Source: Halobacterium noricense (GTDB taxonomy: Archaea > Halobacteriota > Halobacteria > Halobacteriales > Halobacteriaceae). From it: a stretch of DNA of 64,000 nucleotides. The notes beneath the pieces were generated by a model. It searched no databases. It was not told the DNA's origin and was given only the letters and a program-made list of their open reading frames with translations. Where the stretch lies: the NCBI RefSeq assembly GCF_021233435.1, contig NZ_CP089468.1, positions 1,612,001-1,676,000 of the forward strand, given 5' to 3'. Made by a program: the position numbers and the translations under genes. This document shows, one piece after another, positions 24,366-33,195 of the stretch (position 1 is the first letter of the stretch; each line of letters opens with the position of its first letter).

Positions 24366-25529
24366 TCACCCTTTGGGCCGCTGCTCGATGTAGTCGTACA
24401 TCTCCGGGCGGCGTTCGAGGAGGTCGACGAACTCCTCGTACTGGCGCTGGAGTTCGGGCGGCATCTCCTCGTAGACGTGCGCGAAGATTTCGACGATTTC
24501 GCGCTCGGCGAACTCGTTGGCGGCATCGAGCGCGGCGTCGAACTCCGCCTCGATTTCGTCGACGATGGCGTCGTGGTCGATGTCCGCCCACAGGTCCTCG
24601 GCTTTCAGGAACTCGCGGTAACGCTCCAGTGGGTCCTGCCTCTCCCACGCTTCGACTTCCTCGTCGCTACGATAGCGCGTCGGGTCGTCGCTGGTGGTGT
24701 GGGCGTCCAGACGGTACGTGACGGACTCGACGAAGACGGGTTCGCCCTCGCGGACGCGCTCTCGGGCCTCCTCGACGGCTTCGTAGACGGCGAGCACGTC
24801 TTGGCCGTCGACGCGGATGGCATCCATGCCGTACGCCAGCGCTTTCTGCGCGATCGTGCTGGCGCCGGTCTGTTCGTCCGCGGACAGTGAGATGGCGTAC
24901 TGGTTGTTCTGGCAGTAGAACAACGCGGGGACGCCGAGCGCGCCCGCGAAGTTGATGGCCTCGTGGGCGGCGCCCGTCGAAGTCGCGCCGTCCCCGAGGT
25001 ACGCGGTGGCGATGGCGTCGTCGTCGCTGAGGTCCATCCCCCACGCCAGCCCCGCGACCAGCGGCAGGTGGCTGCCGATGGAGATGGCGATCTGGGAGTT
25101 GTGCTCGGCGAACGACTGCTGGCCCTCCTCGATGCCGCGCCAGAACAGAATCATGTCCTTCATCGGGACGCCGCGCATGAACATCGGCGTCCACGCGCGG
25201 CCGACGTACAGCCAGTCGTCGGGATCGAGGGTGTACGCGCTCCCGATGATGCTTGCTTCCTGGCCGCGGGTGGACCCGAAGGTCCCGAGTTCGCCGCGGC
25301 GCTGGATGCTCACCATGCGTCGGCTGAACACGCGGTCGGTCAGCATCCACCGGTAGAGGTCCCGGAACTGCTCGGCGTCGAGGTCGGGGACGTCGTCGGC
25401 GTCGTAAGACCCGTCCGGTCCCACTATCTGGTGGGTGTCGACCGTGAGGTCGTCCTGCGTGAGGAACCGGGGTTCGCCAGCGCTAACGGCAGCGTTGGCT
25501 GGGTGGTCGGTTGGAACGTTCTCGGTCAT
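24366..25529 (-). CDS. 2-oxoacid dehydrogenase E1 alpha subunit
   Basis: Alpha subunit of the E1 decarboxylase, 387 residues. The thiamin-diphosphate motif begins at YLGDGATSTGAAHEAINFAG and continues through FYCQNNQYAIS; the phosphorylation-loop region TYRLDAHTTSDDPTRYRSDE is typical of the family. First gene of the operon E1 alpha-E1 beta-E2-E3, so all four components of a complete complex are encoded together. A TTTATTTAG box 28-35 bases upstream of the ATG at 25529 fits a leaderless mRNA. Confidence 0.95.
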   Translation of the reverse strand: MTENVPTDHPANAAVSAGEPRFLTQDDLTVDTHQIVGPDGSYDADDVPDLDAEQFRDLYRWMLTDRVFSRRMVSIQRRGELGTFGSTRGQEASIIGSAYTLDPDDWLYVGRAWTPMFMRGVPMKDMILFWRGIEEGQQSFAEHNSQIAISIGSHLPLVAGLAWGMDLSDDDAIATAYLGDGATSTGAAHEAINFAGALGVPALFYCQNNQYAISLSADEQTGASTIAQKALAYGMDAIRVDGQDVLAVYEAVEEARERVREGEPVFVESVTYRLDAHTTSDDPTRYRSDEEVEAWERQDPLERYREFLKAEDLWADIDHDAIVDEIEAEFDAALDAANEFAEREIVEIFAHVYEEMPPELQRQYEEFVDLLERRPEMYDYIEQRPKG

Positions 25530-25556
25530 TCGACGGATACGACGTTGTGAGCGGGA

Positions 25557-25570
25557 CTAAATAAATTAGG
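25557..25570 (-). promoter_or_regulatory. TATA-like box of the 2-oxoacid dehydrogenase operon
   Basis: CTAAATAAATTAGG, read on the minus strand as CCTAATTTATTTAG, lies 28-41 bases before the E1 alpha start. Spacing fits transcription starting at or beside the start codon. Confidence 0.6.
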
Positions 25571-25615
25571 GGGTGGGGTTCGCTGACAGGACCGAACAAA
25601 TTCGACCCGAGTAAA

Positions 25616-25683
25616 GATTTATTACAAATCACGCCGACCGACTGCGTATGCCGCCCGTTCACACAGCGGTGGTGAGTCGATGA
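25616..25683 (+). promoter_or_regulatory. TATA box and 11-codon leader ORF before the amidohydrolase
   Basis: GATTTATTA (25616-25624) is placed about 27 bases before an ATG at 25648, not before the amidohydrolase start. That ATG opens MPPVHTAVVSR, whose TGA (25681-25683) overlaps the amidohydrolase ATG (25680-25682). A leaderless transcript would therefore begin with the micro-ORF and couple its translation to the enzyme. Whether the peptide is made is inference. Confidence 0.5.
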
Positions 25684-26768
25684 TAGACCCCAGCGAGCAC
25701 CTCGTCGTCGACTGCGACTGGCACTACGCGGACACCTTCGAACAGGTCGCGCCGTACATGCCAGAACCGTGGAAGACGAAGTTCCAGAAGAGCGGCTGGG
25801 GTGGCACCGGCGTCAAACAGAACCTCTCGGCGTTCTTCCCCGCCTCCACGGGGAACCGCTTCAACTACGGGAAAATCGAACGCGAGTTCTCCGAGTACCC
25901 TGACGGCGGCGACGACAAACAGGACGTCGTCGAGGGCATGGACCACCTCGACATCGACGTCACCCTCCAGATTTCGCACCTCATCCTCGCGATGGGCGGC
26001 ATCAGCGCCGACGACCGCCGCGTCGAGTCGTTCGTCAAGGGGTACATCGACTACATGCTCGAAGAAGTGCTCGACCCCGACGAGGGCATCTACGGGCTCG
26101 CGCCGATGCCGTACCACGACATCGACGCCTCCATCGACGTGCTCGACCGCATCGAGGACGAGGAAGCGTTCGTGGGCGTCGTGATGGTCACCGCGGGCGC
26201 GAGCCCGCCGCTGGGCAACCGCAAGTACGACCCCATCTACGAGCGCTGCGAGGAGGAAGGCTACCCCGTCGTCTACCACACCGGCGGCTCCGGGCTGGAC
26301 GACTACGTCCGCGCGGGCTACCAGGACATGATCGAGACGCACACGCTGGGCTTCCTCGAATCGAACATGTCCCAAATCGTCAGCGTGGCGTGTCAGGGCG
26401 TCGCCGAGAAGTTCCCGGACCTCGAAATCGTGTTCATGGAGTCCGGCGTGACCTACATCCCGGGGCTGGTCAGCCGCATCAACGAGGAGTACCTCAAGCG
26501 CTCCGAGGAGGCTCCGATGCTGGAGAAGAAGCCCGGCGACTACATCACGGACTTCTACTTCGGCACGCAGCCCCTGGAGGTCTCGGCGCGCCCGGACCTG
26601 CTGGAGCTGTGTTTCGACATGATCGGCACCGACAGGATGCTGTACGCGTCGGACTATCCTCACTGGGACTTCGACAGCCCGAGCGTCATCACTGACCTCC
26701 CGATGCTCAGCGACGAGGACCGGAAGAACATTCTCGGCCAGAACGCCGTGGAGGTGTTCGACCTATGA
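25680..26768 (+). CDS. Amidohydrolase-2 family metal-dependent hydrolase/decarboxylase
   Basis: A 362-residue TIM-barrel metalloenzyme of the ACMSD/amidohydrolase-2 type, a family of decarboxylases and hydrolases acting on ring-cleavage or aromatic acids. Visible are the N-terminal metal-binding DCDWHYADTF, VVYHTGGSGLDDYV, the mid-barrel VFMESGVTYIPGLVSRINEE and the final SDYPHWDFDSP with the catalytic Asp. The gene overlaps the Rieske ferredoxin by four bases (ATGA), so the two act together. Its start is also overlapped by a short leader ORF. The exact substrate is unknown; an aromatic or heterocyclic acid is likely. Confidence 0.85.
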   Translation: MIDPSEHLVVDCDWHYADTFEQVAPYMPEPWKTKFQKSGWGGTGVKQNLSAFFPASTGNRFNYGKIEREFSEYPDGGDDKQDVVEGMDHLDIDVTLQISHLILAMGGISADDRRVESFVKGYIDYMLEEVLDPDEGIYGLAPMPYHDIDASIDVLDRIEDEEAFVGVVMVTAGASPPLGNRKYDPIYERCEEEGYPVVYHTGGSGLDDYVRAGYQDMIETHTLGFLESNMSQIVSVACQGVAEKFPDLEIVFMESGVTYIPGLVSRINEEYLKRSEEAPMLEKKPGDYITDFYFGTQPLEVSARPDLLELCFDMIGTDRMLYASDYPHWDFDSPSVITDLPMLSDEDRKNILGQNAVEVFDL

Positions 26769-27142
26769 GCGCCGACGACCGCGTCGAAGTCGGCCCCGCG
26801 TCGGAGTTCGAGGACGGCGACGCCGCCATCGTGCAGGTCGGTCGCGTGGACGTCGGCGTCATCAAAGCGGACGGCGAGTTCTACGCGCTGCGCAACGAGT
26901 GCCCCCACGACGGCGGTCCGGTCTGTGAGGGGAAAGTCGAGCCGCGACTCGTCGGCGAGTGGGGCGGCCCCGGCGAGCGCGTCGACCAGCACTACGACGA
27001 CGACCAGTGCATCGTCTCGTGTCCGTGGCACGGCTGGTCGTTCGACGTCGAGACGGGCGAGCACATCGGCGACGACCGCTACATCCTCCCGATGTACGAC
27101 GTCGTCGTCGAGGATGGACTCGTCTACGTGAACGACGAGTAA
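26765..27142 (+). CDS. Rieske-type [2Fe-2S] ferredoxin
   Basis: A 125-residue small Rieske protein. The cluster ligands are in NECPHDGGPVC (Cys and His) and VSCPWHGWSFD (Cys and His). Between them is an insertion of some 30 residues (WGGPGERVDQHYDDDQC) longer than in typical ferredoxins. Such proteins pass electrons to ring-hydroxylating oxygenases, but no oxygenase is in the window. The overlap with the amidohydrolase gene ties it to that enzyme. Short 3' spacing, then the ABC substrate-binding gene on the same strand. Confidence 0.9.
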   Translation: MSADDRVEVGPASEFEDGDAAIVQVGRVDVGVIKADGEFYALRNECPHDGGPVCEGKVEPRLVGEWGGPGERVDQHYDDDQCIVSCPWHGWSFDVETGEHIGDDRYILPMYDVVVEDGLVYVNDE

Positions 27143-27290
27143 CACCGCTCGCGGTCCGCTCCGTCTACGGGAAGTTCCGTTCTGGGGCTTCTTCGGGCGC
27201 GTTCCCGGGTTCCGGTTTATCCACCGACGTTCGTGTTGATTATCCAACATACAGACATCTTTTTGTAATTTGAGTGTGGTGCATGGTACG

Positions 27291-28319
27291 ATGACACAGA
27301 GGAGCACTAACAGGCGCACGTTTCTGAAGAGTGGCACGGCTGCCGCGGCGGTCGGTCTCACGGGAATCACGGGTTGCCTCGGTGGCGGTGGGGGCGGCAC
27401 GTCGAGTCTCACCCTCGCGTTCACCGTCCCGGTCGAGAACCTCGGGTCGCTGTTCGACATCCCGGACATCCGCGACCAGGTGTCGAACGCGGGCGACGCC
27501 TACGAACTCAGCGTCACGCGCAACGAGAGCACGCCCGACTCGCTGAACTCGATGGCGGCCGGCGAGGTCGACCTCGCGCTGCTCACCACCGTGAGCTACG
27601 GGTCCGCGGTGCGCGAGGAGGCGGTCCCCGGAAACATCTCGATGATTTCGACGGACTTCTGGGACGCCCACTCCGAATGGTACGGCTTCACGATTTTCTC
27701 CGGGCCGGACACCGGCGTCACCGAACCGGCCGACCTCGAGGGCGCGAACGTCGCGCTGAACTCGCAGGGGACTGGGGTCCACGCGGTCGTCCGCAAGGCT
27801 ATCACGAGCGCGGGGCTTGACCCCGAGAACGACGTCAACATCGTCGAGATTCCGTTCCCGTCGATTACGTCGGCCATCAACGACGGCCGTGTCGACGCCG
27901 GCATCTACCCGGCGCTGTTCGCGGGCGGCGCGCGCGCCGAAGGGTTCAACGAGGTCGTCGCGAGCCAGGACCTCTGGGACGAGGCGTACCCGTTCGCGTA
28001 CACTGTCGCGTCCAACGACTCCCTCGACAACAAGTCCGAGGCCATCGAGCTGTTCGGCGAGGACCTCGCGGAGCTCGTCGAGTACAGCTACGACAACCGC
28101 TCGGAGGTCGTCTCGCTGGCCGCCGAGCACTTCGAACTCCCCGAGCCGGTCGTCGACGGCTTCTTCCTGAACAACAACGACTACTACCGACAGGACATCA
28201 ACGTCAACATGGACCGCCTCCAGAGCACGATGGACGAGCTCGTCGAGATGGGCTTCCTCGAGGACACCTTCGACGTCACCGAGTACGCCACCAACGACTA
28301 CGTCCCGTCGATCAACTGA
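27291..28319 (+). CDS. ABC transporter substrate-binding lipoprotein (nitrate/sulfonate type)
   Basis: A 342-residue exported binding protein. NRRTFLKSG is a twin-arginine signal and GITGC a lipobox, so it is anchored outside the membrane. The body is a periplasmic-binding fold of the SsuA/NMT1/TauA type, with SMAAGEVDLALLTTVSYGSA and ALNSQGTGVHAVVRKA. Permeases and ATPase are encoded convergently downstream (28388-30722), which identify the system. The ATG at 27291 is overlapped by a three-codon frame (MVR, 27283-27294) ending in CGATGA. Likely substrate is an organic acid or sulfonate, possibly the substrate of the adjacent amidohydrolase. Confidence 0.88.
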   Translation: MTQRSTNRRTFLKSGTAAAAVGLTGITGCLGGGGGGTSSLTLAFTVPVENLGSLFDIPDIRDQVSNAGDAYELSVTRNESTPDSLNSMAAGEVDLALLTTVSYGSAVREEAVPGNISMISTDFWDAHSEWYGFTIFSGPDTGVTEPADLEGANVALNSQGTGVHAVVRKAITSAGLDPENDVNIVEIPFPSITSAINDGRVDAGIYPALFAGGARAEGFNEVVASQDLWDEAYPFAYTVASNDSLDNKSEAIELFGEDLAELVEYSYDNRSEVVSLAAEHFELPEPVVDGFFLNNNDYYRQDINVNMDRLQSTMDELVEMGFLEDTFDVTEYATNDYVPSIN

Positions 28320-28387
28320 GACCGAGGCACAGCCGGTTTCGACCCGATAGACACTTTTTGCGCGCGCCGGGAGGAAAAGAGAGAACG

Positions 28388-29155
28388 CTACGTCCAGCGA
28401 AGCAGCCGGCTCCGAGCGAGTCGGAGCAGCCGGTCGAGGAACAGCCCGACGAGCATGATGGCGATGATGGCGGCGTACGTCTGCGTCGACTGGAACGACC
28501 GCACGCCCTCGATTTCGAGCGCGCCGAGGCCGCCGCCGCCCGCAATCATCTCGAAGACGAACGTGATGATGAGCGACAGCGGCAGCGCAATCTGGATGCC
28601 GGTGACGATGCCCGGAGCGGCCGCGGGGAGGACGACCCGCCACAGCAGCCGCGTGTCGCTGGTCCCCATCATGCGCGCCGCCCACACGAGGTTCTTCTCG
28701 ACCTGCTTGGTCGCCTCTCTGGCGTTCACCGCGATGGGCCAGAACGTCCCCACGGCGACCATGATTATCTTGGACATGTCGCCGATGCCGAACCACAGCA
28801 TGAACACCGGGATGAGCGCGATAATCGGCACCGGATAGCCGATTTTGATGATGGGGTCGAAGAACCAGTCGGCGACTCGGTTCCGCGCGCTGAGCACGCC
28901 GACGACCACGCCGAACACCACGGCGATGGCGAGCCCGACGAACGCGCGTTTCAGCGTGAGGTAGGCGTTCTCCAGCATCTCGCCGGACGCAGTTAGTTCG
29001 TAGAATCTCGCGAGGACGTCCGACAGCGGCGGCAGGAAGTAGTAGTGAATCATCCCGAGCTGGGTGACGACCTCCCAGAGCACGAGGATGATGACCAGCG
29101 AGTAGACGGACTTCAGCGCGCTGACGAGGTCGAACCGGCGGACGTTCACGTCCAT
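28388..29155 (-). CDS. ABC transporter permease (SsuC/TauC type) B
   Basis: A 255-residue inner-membrane permease with about six helices and the conserved EAA loop in REATKQVEKNLVWAARMMG followed by RVVLPAAAPGIVTGIQIALP. It pairs with the other permease, whose last bases overlap its start (29146-29155), and with the ATPase. Sulfonate/nitrate/taurine-type importers normally need two permease copies; two distinct genes here suggest a heterodimer. Confidence 0.9.
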   Translation of the reverse strand: MDVNVRRFDLVSALKSVYSLVIILVLWEVVTQLGMIHYYFLPPLSDVLARFYELTASGEMLENAYLTLKRAFVGLAIAVVFGVVVGVLSARNRVADWFFDPIIKIGYPVPIIALIPVFMLWFGIGDMSKIIMVAVGTFWPIAVNAREATKQVEKNLVWAARMMGTSDTRLLWRVVLPAAAPGIVTGIQIALPLSLIITFVFEMIAGGGGLGALEIEGVRSFQSTQTYAAIIAIMLVGLFLDRLLRLARSRLLRWT

Positions 29156-29937
29156 ACTAACACCCGTTCACGGAGGATTTCGAATCCACGGACGGCGAAG
29201 TACGCGACCGCGGAGATGACGACGATATTCGCGAACATCGTCGGGTAGTTGCCGATCTGGCCGGCCGTCAGGATGAGGTAGCCGATGCCCTGGTCGGAGG
29301 CGATGAGTTCCGCGCTCACCAGCGCGATGAACGCGATGGGAACCGCCTGCCGGATGCCGGTCATTATGTCGGGAATCGTGGCCGGGATGATGACCTTGAC
29401 GAACAACCGGCGGCCCTCGGTCCCCATCATCTTCGCCGCCCACACGAGGTTCTGGTCGACGTTCTCGGCGGCGTTGTACGCGTTCATCACGATGGGGAGC
29501 AGGCACGCGAGGAACACGATGAGGACCGCGGTCTCGGTACCGACGCCCAGCCAGAGAATCGCGAGCGGGACCAACGCGGTCTTCGGAATCGGGTACGTGA
29601 GCGCGAGCAGCACCTCGAAGAAGTTCTCGACGGGGTCGAGGCGGGCCATCCCGATGCCGAGCAGCACGCCGGCGGCGATGCTCAGTCCGAGGCCGACGCC
29701 GATACGGTACAGTGAGACGAACAGGTGCGAGAACATCGTGCCCTCCACGATGAGCACCTGTATTTCGCCGGCAACGATGCTCGGCGATGGCAGCACTTCC
29801 GCGGGAACGACGGTCCCGCTGGCGTACTCCCACAGGAGCGCGAGGACGGCGAGCGGAATCCAGTCGAAGACGAACTTCCCGGCGCGCCGGACGGATTCCG
29901 GGACGCTGTCCGTCGACTGGACGGTGGCGTTGCTCAC
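29146..29937 (-). CDS. ABC transporter permease (SsuC/TauC type) A
   Basis: A 263-residue paralogue of the following permease, with NAAENVDQNLVWAAKMMGTE and KVIIPATIPDIMTGIRQAVP in the EAA-loop region. It overlaps the next permease by ten bases and follows the ATPase with two bases between, so the three genes are one tight operon. The binding protein lies convergently and is probably expressed separately. Confidence 0.9.
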   Translation of the reverse strand: MSNATVQSTDSVPESVRRAGKFVFDWIPLAVLALLWEYASGTVVPAEVLPSPSIVAGEIQVLIVEGTMFSHLFVSLYRIGVGLGLSIAAGVLLGIGMARLDPVENFFEVLLALTYPIPKTALVPLAILWLGVGTETAVLIVFLACLLPIVMNAYNAAENVDQNLVWAAKMMGTEGRRLFVKVIIPATIPDIMTGIRQAVPIAFIALVSAELIASDQGIGYLILTAGQIGNYPTMFANIVVISAVAYFAVRGFEILRERVLVWT

Positions 29938-29939
29938 GG

Positions 29940-30722
29940 TTACGGTTGCACCTCCGGTTGGGTCTCCTCCCTGAGCGACTTCCAGACCTCGTTTTTCGTC
30001 TCGGTGAACGCGTCGCTGGTGATAATGTCCTCGCGGGACTGCGAGCGGTCGATGTCGACCTCCGTGACGGTCTTCTTCGTGCCGGGGTGGCGGGTCATCA
30101 CCATCACTGTGTCCGAGAGGTAGACGGCTTCCTCGACGTCGTGGGTGACGAAGATGACGGTCTTGTCGAGGTCACCCCAGATGTCGATGAGTTGGTCCTG
30201 GAGGTCCTCGCGCAGCGGTTGGTCGAGCGCGCCGAACGGCTCGTCCATCAACAGAATCTTCGGGTCGTAGGCCAGGGTGCGCGCGAGCCCGACGCGCTGT
30301 TTCATCCCGCCGGAGAGCTCCTTCGGGTAGTTGTCCTCGAAGCCCGAGAGGTCCATCATGTCGATGTACTTCTGGGCGGTCGAGCGGCGCTCCTCCTCGG
30401 GCATGTCCTGTTCTTCGAGCCCGTAGGTCACGTTCTCCATGACCGTCCGCCACGGGAACAGCGCGTAGTCCTGGAAGACGACACCGCGGTCGGTTCCGGG
30501 ACCGTCGATGGGCGTCCCGTCGATGTCGATGGTGCCGGAGGTCTCGTCGAGGAAGCCGGCGACGAGGTACAGCAGCGTGCTCTTCCCACACCCGGACGGC
30601 CCGACGACGCTGACGAACTCGCCGCCGTCGATGTCGAAAGAGAGGTCCTCGACGGCGATGGTCCGCTCGGAGCCGTCGTCGTACACTTTTTCGAGGTTGG
30701 ATATCGTGACGTTTCCGTCCAT
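29940..30722 (-). CDS. ABC transporter ATPase (SsuB/TauB type)
   Basis: A 260-residue nucleotide-binding subunit: Walker [19 protein letters not shown], signature [19 protein letters not shown], Walker [17 protein letters not shown]-loop in [16 protein letters not shown]. First gene of the permease operon. Sequence features match importers for nitrate, sulfonates or aromatic acids. The GTG- or ATG-type start at 30722 is the ATG. Its promoter carries an AGTGTCACACT palindrome about 145 bases upstream. Confidence 0.92.
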   Translation of the reverse strand: MDGNVTISNLEKVYDDGSERTIAVEDLSFDIDGGEFVSVVGPSGCGKSTLLYLVAGFLDETSGTIDIDGTPIDGPGTDRGVVFQDYALFPWRTVMENVTYGLEEQDMPEEERRSTAQKYIDMMDLSGFEDNYPKELSGGMKQRVGLARTLAYDPKILLMDEPFGALDQPLREDLQDQLIDIWGDLDKTVIFVTHDVEEAVYLSDTVMVMTRHPGTKKTVTEVDIDRSQSREDIITSDAFTETKNEVWKSLREETQPEVQP

Positions 30723-30865
30723 GAGTTCAGTTCAACGCTCGTTTCCGCGGGCGAACCGTCGTTCGCTCGGGGTCTGTGCCTTCGGCTGGATGGGACCGTG
30801 TCGGGCCTGTGCGCGGTGGTGTGCGGACGTGGTCGTGGGACTGCAACCCACGCTCACTGTGGTGG

Positions 30866-30905
30866 AGTGTCACACTGCACTTGAAGTAGTAACCGTATAA
30901 AAAAT
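30866..30905 (-). promoter_or_regulatory. Promoter and operator-like palindrome of the SsuBC-type operon
   Basis: On the minus strand a TTTTTTATACGG stretch (about 30893-30905) is followed after 17 bases by AGTGTGACACT (30866-30876), a perfect palindrome around one base. The palindrome would lie near the transcription start, giving a 5' leader of about 145 bases before the ATPase gene. A related GTGTGA/TCACAC pair occurs at 43737-43755. Regulator unknown. Confidence 0.5.
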
Positions 30906-30996
30906 TTTCCCGTAACGCGGGCATCGGGCGCGCTGCGGCGTCGTTTCAGCGCGTACGCACGGCCGGTGAGCCGCCCCGATTCGGCTGGCTCGCCGG

Positions 30997-33195
30997 CTAC
31001 TCCGGCGCGACGAGTTCGACGGGGTGTGTCGACGCCTGCGGGAGCAGCGACCCGAGTTGCTCGTGGCAGGACGCGCCACTGGCGACGAGCTCGCGCTGGG
31101 CGACGTCCTGAGCCTCGAACTGGTCGGCGAGCGTCTCCCCGACGTCGACGCTGAGCTCGTAGTACTCGGACTTGTAGCCGAAGCTCCCCGCCATCCCACA
31201 ACACTCCACGTCCGACGTGACGACGTCGTAGCCGAGGCGCTCGAACACCGCCTCCGTGTAGACGTCGACGTCGAGCGTGCGCTGCTGGCAGTGGCTGTGG
31301 AACGCCACCTCGCCGCCCGAGGCGAGCAGGTCGGCGTCCGCGCCGTTCTCCAAGAGGCCGTAGACGTACTCCATGACCTCGTAGCTGTGCTCGGCGAGGC
31401 GCTCGGCGCGGTCGTCGTCGAGGAGGTGCTCGTACTCGCGGCGGAACGCCGCCAGGTCCGAGGGTTCGACAACGACCACGTCGCGTCCCGAATCGAGGTG
31501 CGGGTCGAGACTGTCGGCGACGCGTTCGGCGTTCTCGCGCGCGGTTGCAATCATCCCCTGGGAGAGCGGTGCGCGCCCACTCTCGTGGCACGGTGCGACG
31601 GCCACGTCCACGCCGAGCGCTTCCAGCGTCCGGACGGCGGCCTTCCCGCGGTCGACGAGCACGTAGTTGGTGTAGGCGTCCGGGTAGAGGACGACCTCGC
31701 GGTCGGCGTCGCCGGCAGCCGGGAGCGGGTCTCGGGCCTCGAACCAGTCCACGAGCGTTTCGCGCTGGAACTCCGGGAGGTCGCGGCGGCGGTCTACGCC
31801 CGCGACGCGCTCCATCACCGCGCGCGTCGGCCCCCAGTCGGCGAGCCAGTTCGAGACCGGCGCGGTCGCGGAGCCGAGCTTCGCGAGCGTCCCGAAATTC
31901 CCGAACAGGCGCTTCTGGAGGTCCACGCCACCCGGGTCGGCGTCCGGCGTGAGCCCCTCGACGAGCCAGTCGAACTCCGCGTCTGCGCCGCGGTTGATGC
32001 GGTCGCGGACGACCGTGTTGATCCACGGAATGTCGATTTTCACCGGGCAGGCGTCGACACAGCGCGAACAGCCCGTGCAGAGGTCGTTGAACTCCGCCGC
32101 CGAGTCGAGGCCGTGGACGCCGGCCTCCCAGCCGGTCGCGATGCCACCAGTGTACGTCTCGCCGCCGAACGCGTGCCCGCCGACGTGCTGGAAGTTCGCA
32201 CACGAATTCGCGCACGCGCCACAGCGGATGCAGTACAGGGTCTCCCGGAGGTCGTCGTCCTCGCGCATCTCCGTGCGGCCGTTGTCCAGCAACACGAGGT
32301 GGAACTCGCGGTCGTCCGTACTCGCGTCCAGTGGTTCGTCCGGCTCGTCGAAGTCCACGACCGGCGAGTCGACGGGCGGGGAGAGCAGCGAGAGGTACGT
32401 CGCGATGTCCTGGCCGCCGGCGGCGCGCGCGATGAGTTCCGCGAACGGCGGGAAGTCGTCGACGCTCGGAATCAGTTTCTCGATGCCCGCGACCGCGACG
32501 TGCGTGTCCGGCGTGACCGCGCACTTCCGGGCGTTGCCCTCGTTGGTGACGAGCGCGACGGTGCCCGACTCGGCGAACACGAAGTTCGCGCCGGTCATCC
32601 CCACGTCGGCGTCCACTATCTTCTCGCCGACGTGGTCGCGCGCGAACTGCGTCAGGTCCTCGGCGGTTTCGAATGGCTCGTCGGGGTCGAAGTGAGCGTT
32701 GAACAGCTCCGCGATGTCCTCGGTGGACTTGTGGAACGCCGGCCCGACGAGGTGGGAGGGCGCTTCGTCGGCGACCTGCACGACGAACTCCCCGAGGTCC
32801 GTCTCCGTGACGTCGACGCCTGCGTCCGCCAGCGCGTCGTTCACGTCGATTTCCTCGGTCGTCATCGACTTCGACTTCGCCAACGTCTCCGCGCCCTTGG
32901 ACTCGGTGACCTCCGTGATGTAGCGGTTCGCGTCGGCGGCGTCGTCGGCGACGTACACTTCGCCGCCGTTGGCCTCCACGGACTCCTTGACCGTCTCGAC
33001 GAGTTCGGGGAGGCGCTCGATGGCGTCCTCCTTGATGGCGCGGGCCGCGTCCCGCAGCTCGTCGATGTCGTCGCGGTGGCTGTTGGTCTCGTAGCGACCC
33101 GCGTTGACGTGCGTAGTGTTCTCGAAGACGGCGTCGCCCTCGGTTTCGAGCAGGTGGCGAATCTTCGCGGCCTTGCGCTCGCGGTCGGCGCTCAT
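30997..33195 (-). CDS. LutB-LutA fusion: LUD domain, two 4Fe-4S clusters and CCG domains
   Basis: A 732-residue iron-sulfur protein of L-lactate (or similar 2-hydroxyacid) oxidation. Residues to about 300 form the LUD/LutB domain (FVFAESGTVALVTNEGNARK). Ferredoxin clusters follow at about 320 (CIRCGACANSC) and 375 (CTGCSRCVDACP). The last 260 residues are the cysteine-rich CCG region found in LutA/GlpC/HdrB, with HSHCQQ and CCGMAGSFGYKSEY. In bacteria LutA and LutB are separate proteins; here they are joined. The start ATG overlaps the stop of LutC by four bases. Its C-terminal module is closely similar to that of the FAD fusion at 38829. Confidence 0.88.
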   Translation of the reverse strand: MSADRERKAAKIRHLLETEGDAVFENTTHVNAGRYETNSHRDDIDELRDAARAIKEDAIERLPELVETVKESVEANGGEVYVADDAADANRYITEVTESKGAETLAKSKSMTTEEIDVNDALADAGVDVTETDLGEFVVQVADEAPSHLVGPAFHKSTEDIAELFNAHFDPDEPFETAEDLTQFARDHVGEKIVDADVGMTGANFVFAESGTVALVTNEGNARKCAVTPDTHVAVAGIEKLIPSVDDFPPFAELIARAAGGQDIATYLSLLSPPVDSPVVDFDEPDEPLDASTDDREFHLVLLDNGRTEMREDDDLRETLYCIRCGACANSCANFQHVGGHAFGGETYTGGIATGWEAGVHGLDSAAEFNDLCTGCSRCVDACPVKIDIPWINTVVRDRINRGADAEFDWLVEGLTPDADPGGVDLQKRLFGNFGTLAKLGSATAPVSNWLADWGPTRAVMERVAGVDRRRDLPEFQRETLVDWFEARDPLPAAGDADREVVLYPDAYTNYVLVDRGKAAVRTLEALGVDVAVAPCHESGRAPLSQGMIATARENAERVADSLDPHLDSGRDVVVVEPSDLAAFRREYEHLLDDDRAERLAEHSYEVMEYVYGLLENGADADLLASGGEVAFHSHCQQRTLDVDVYTEAVFERLGYDVVTSDVECCGMAGSFGYKSEYYELSVDVGETLADQFEAQDVAQRELVASGASCHEQLGSLLPQASTHPVELVAPE

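Noticed and set aside
25640-25680. Longer N-terminus for the amidohydrolase in the same frame
   Set aside because: No ATG, GTG or TTG in frame between the promoter and 25680.
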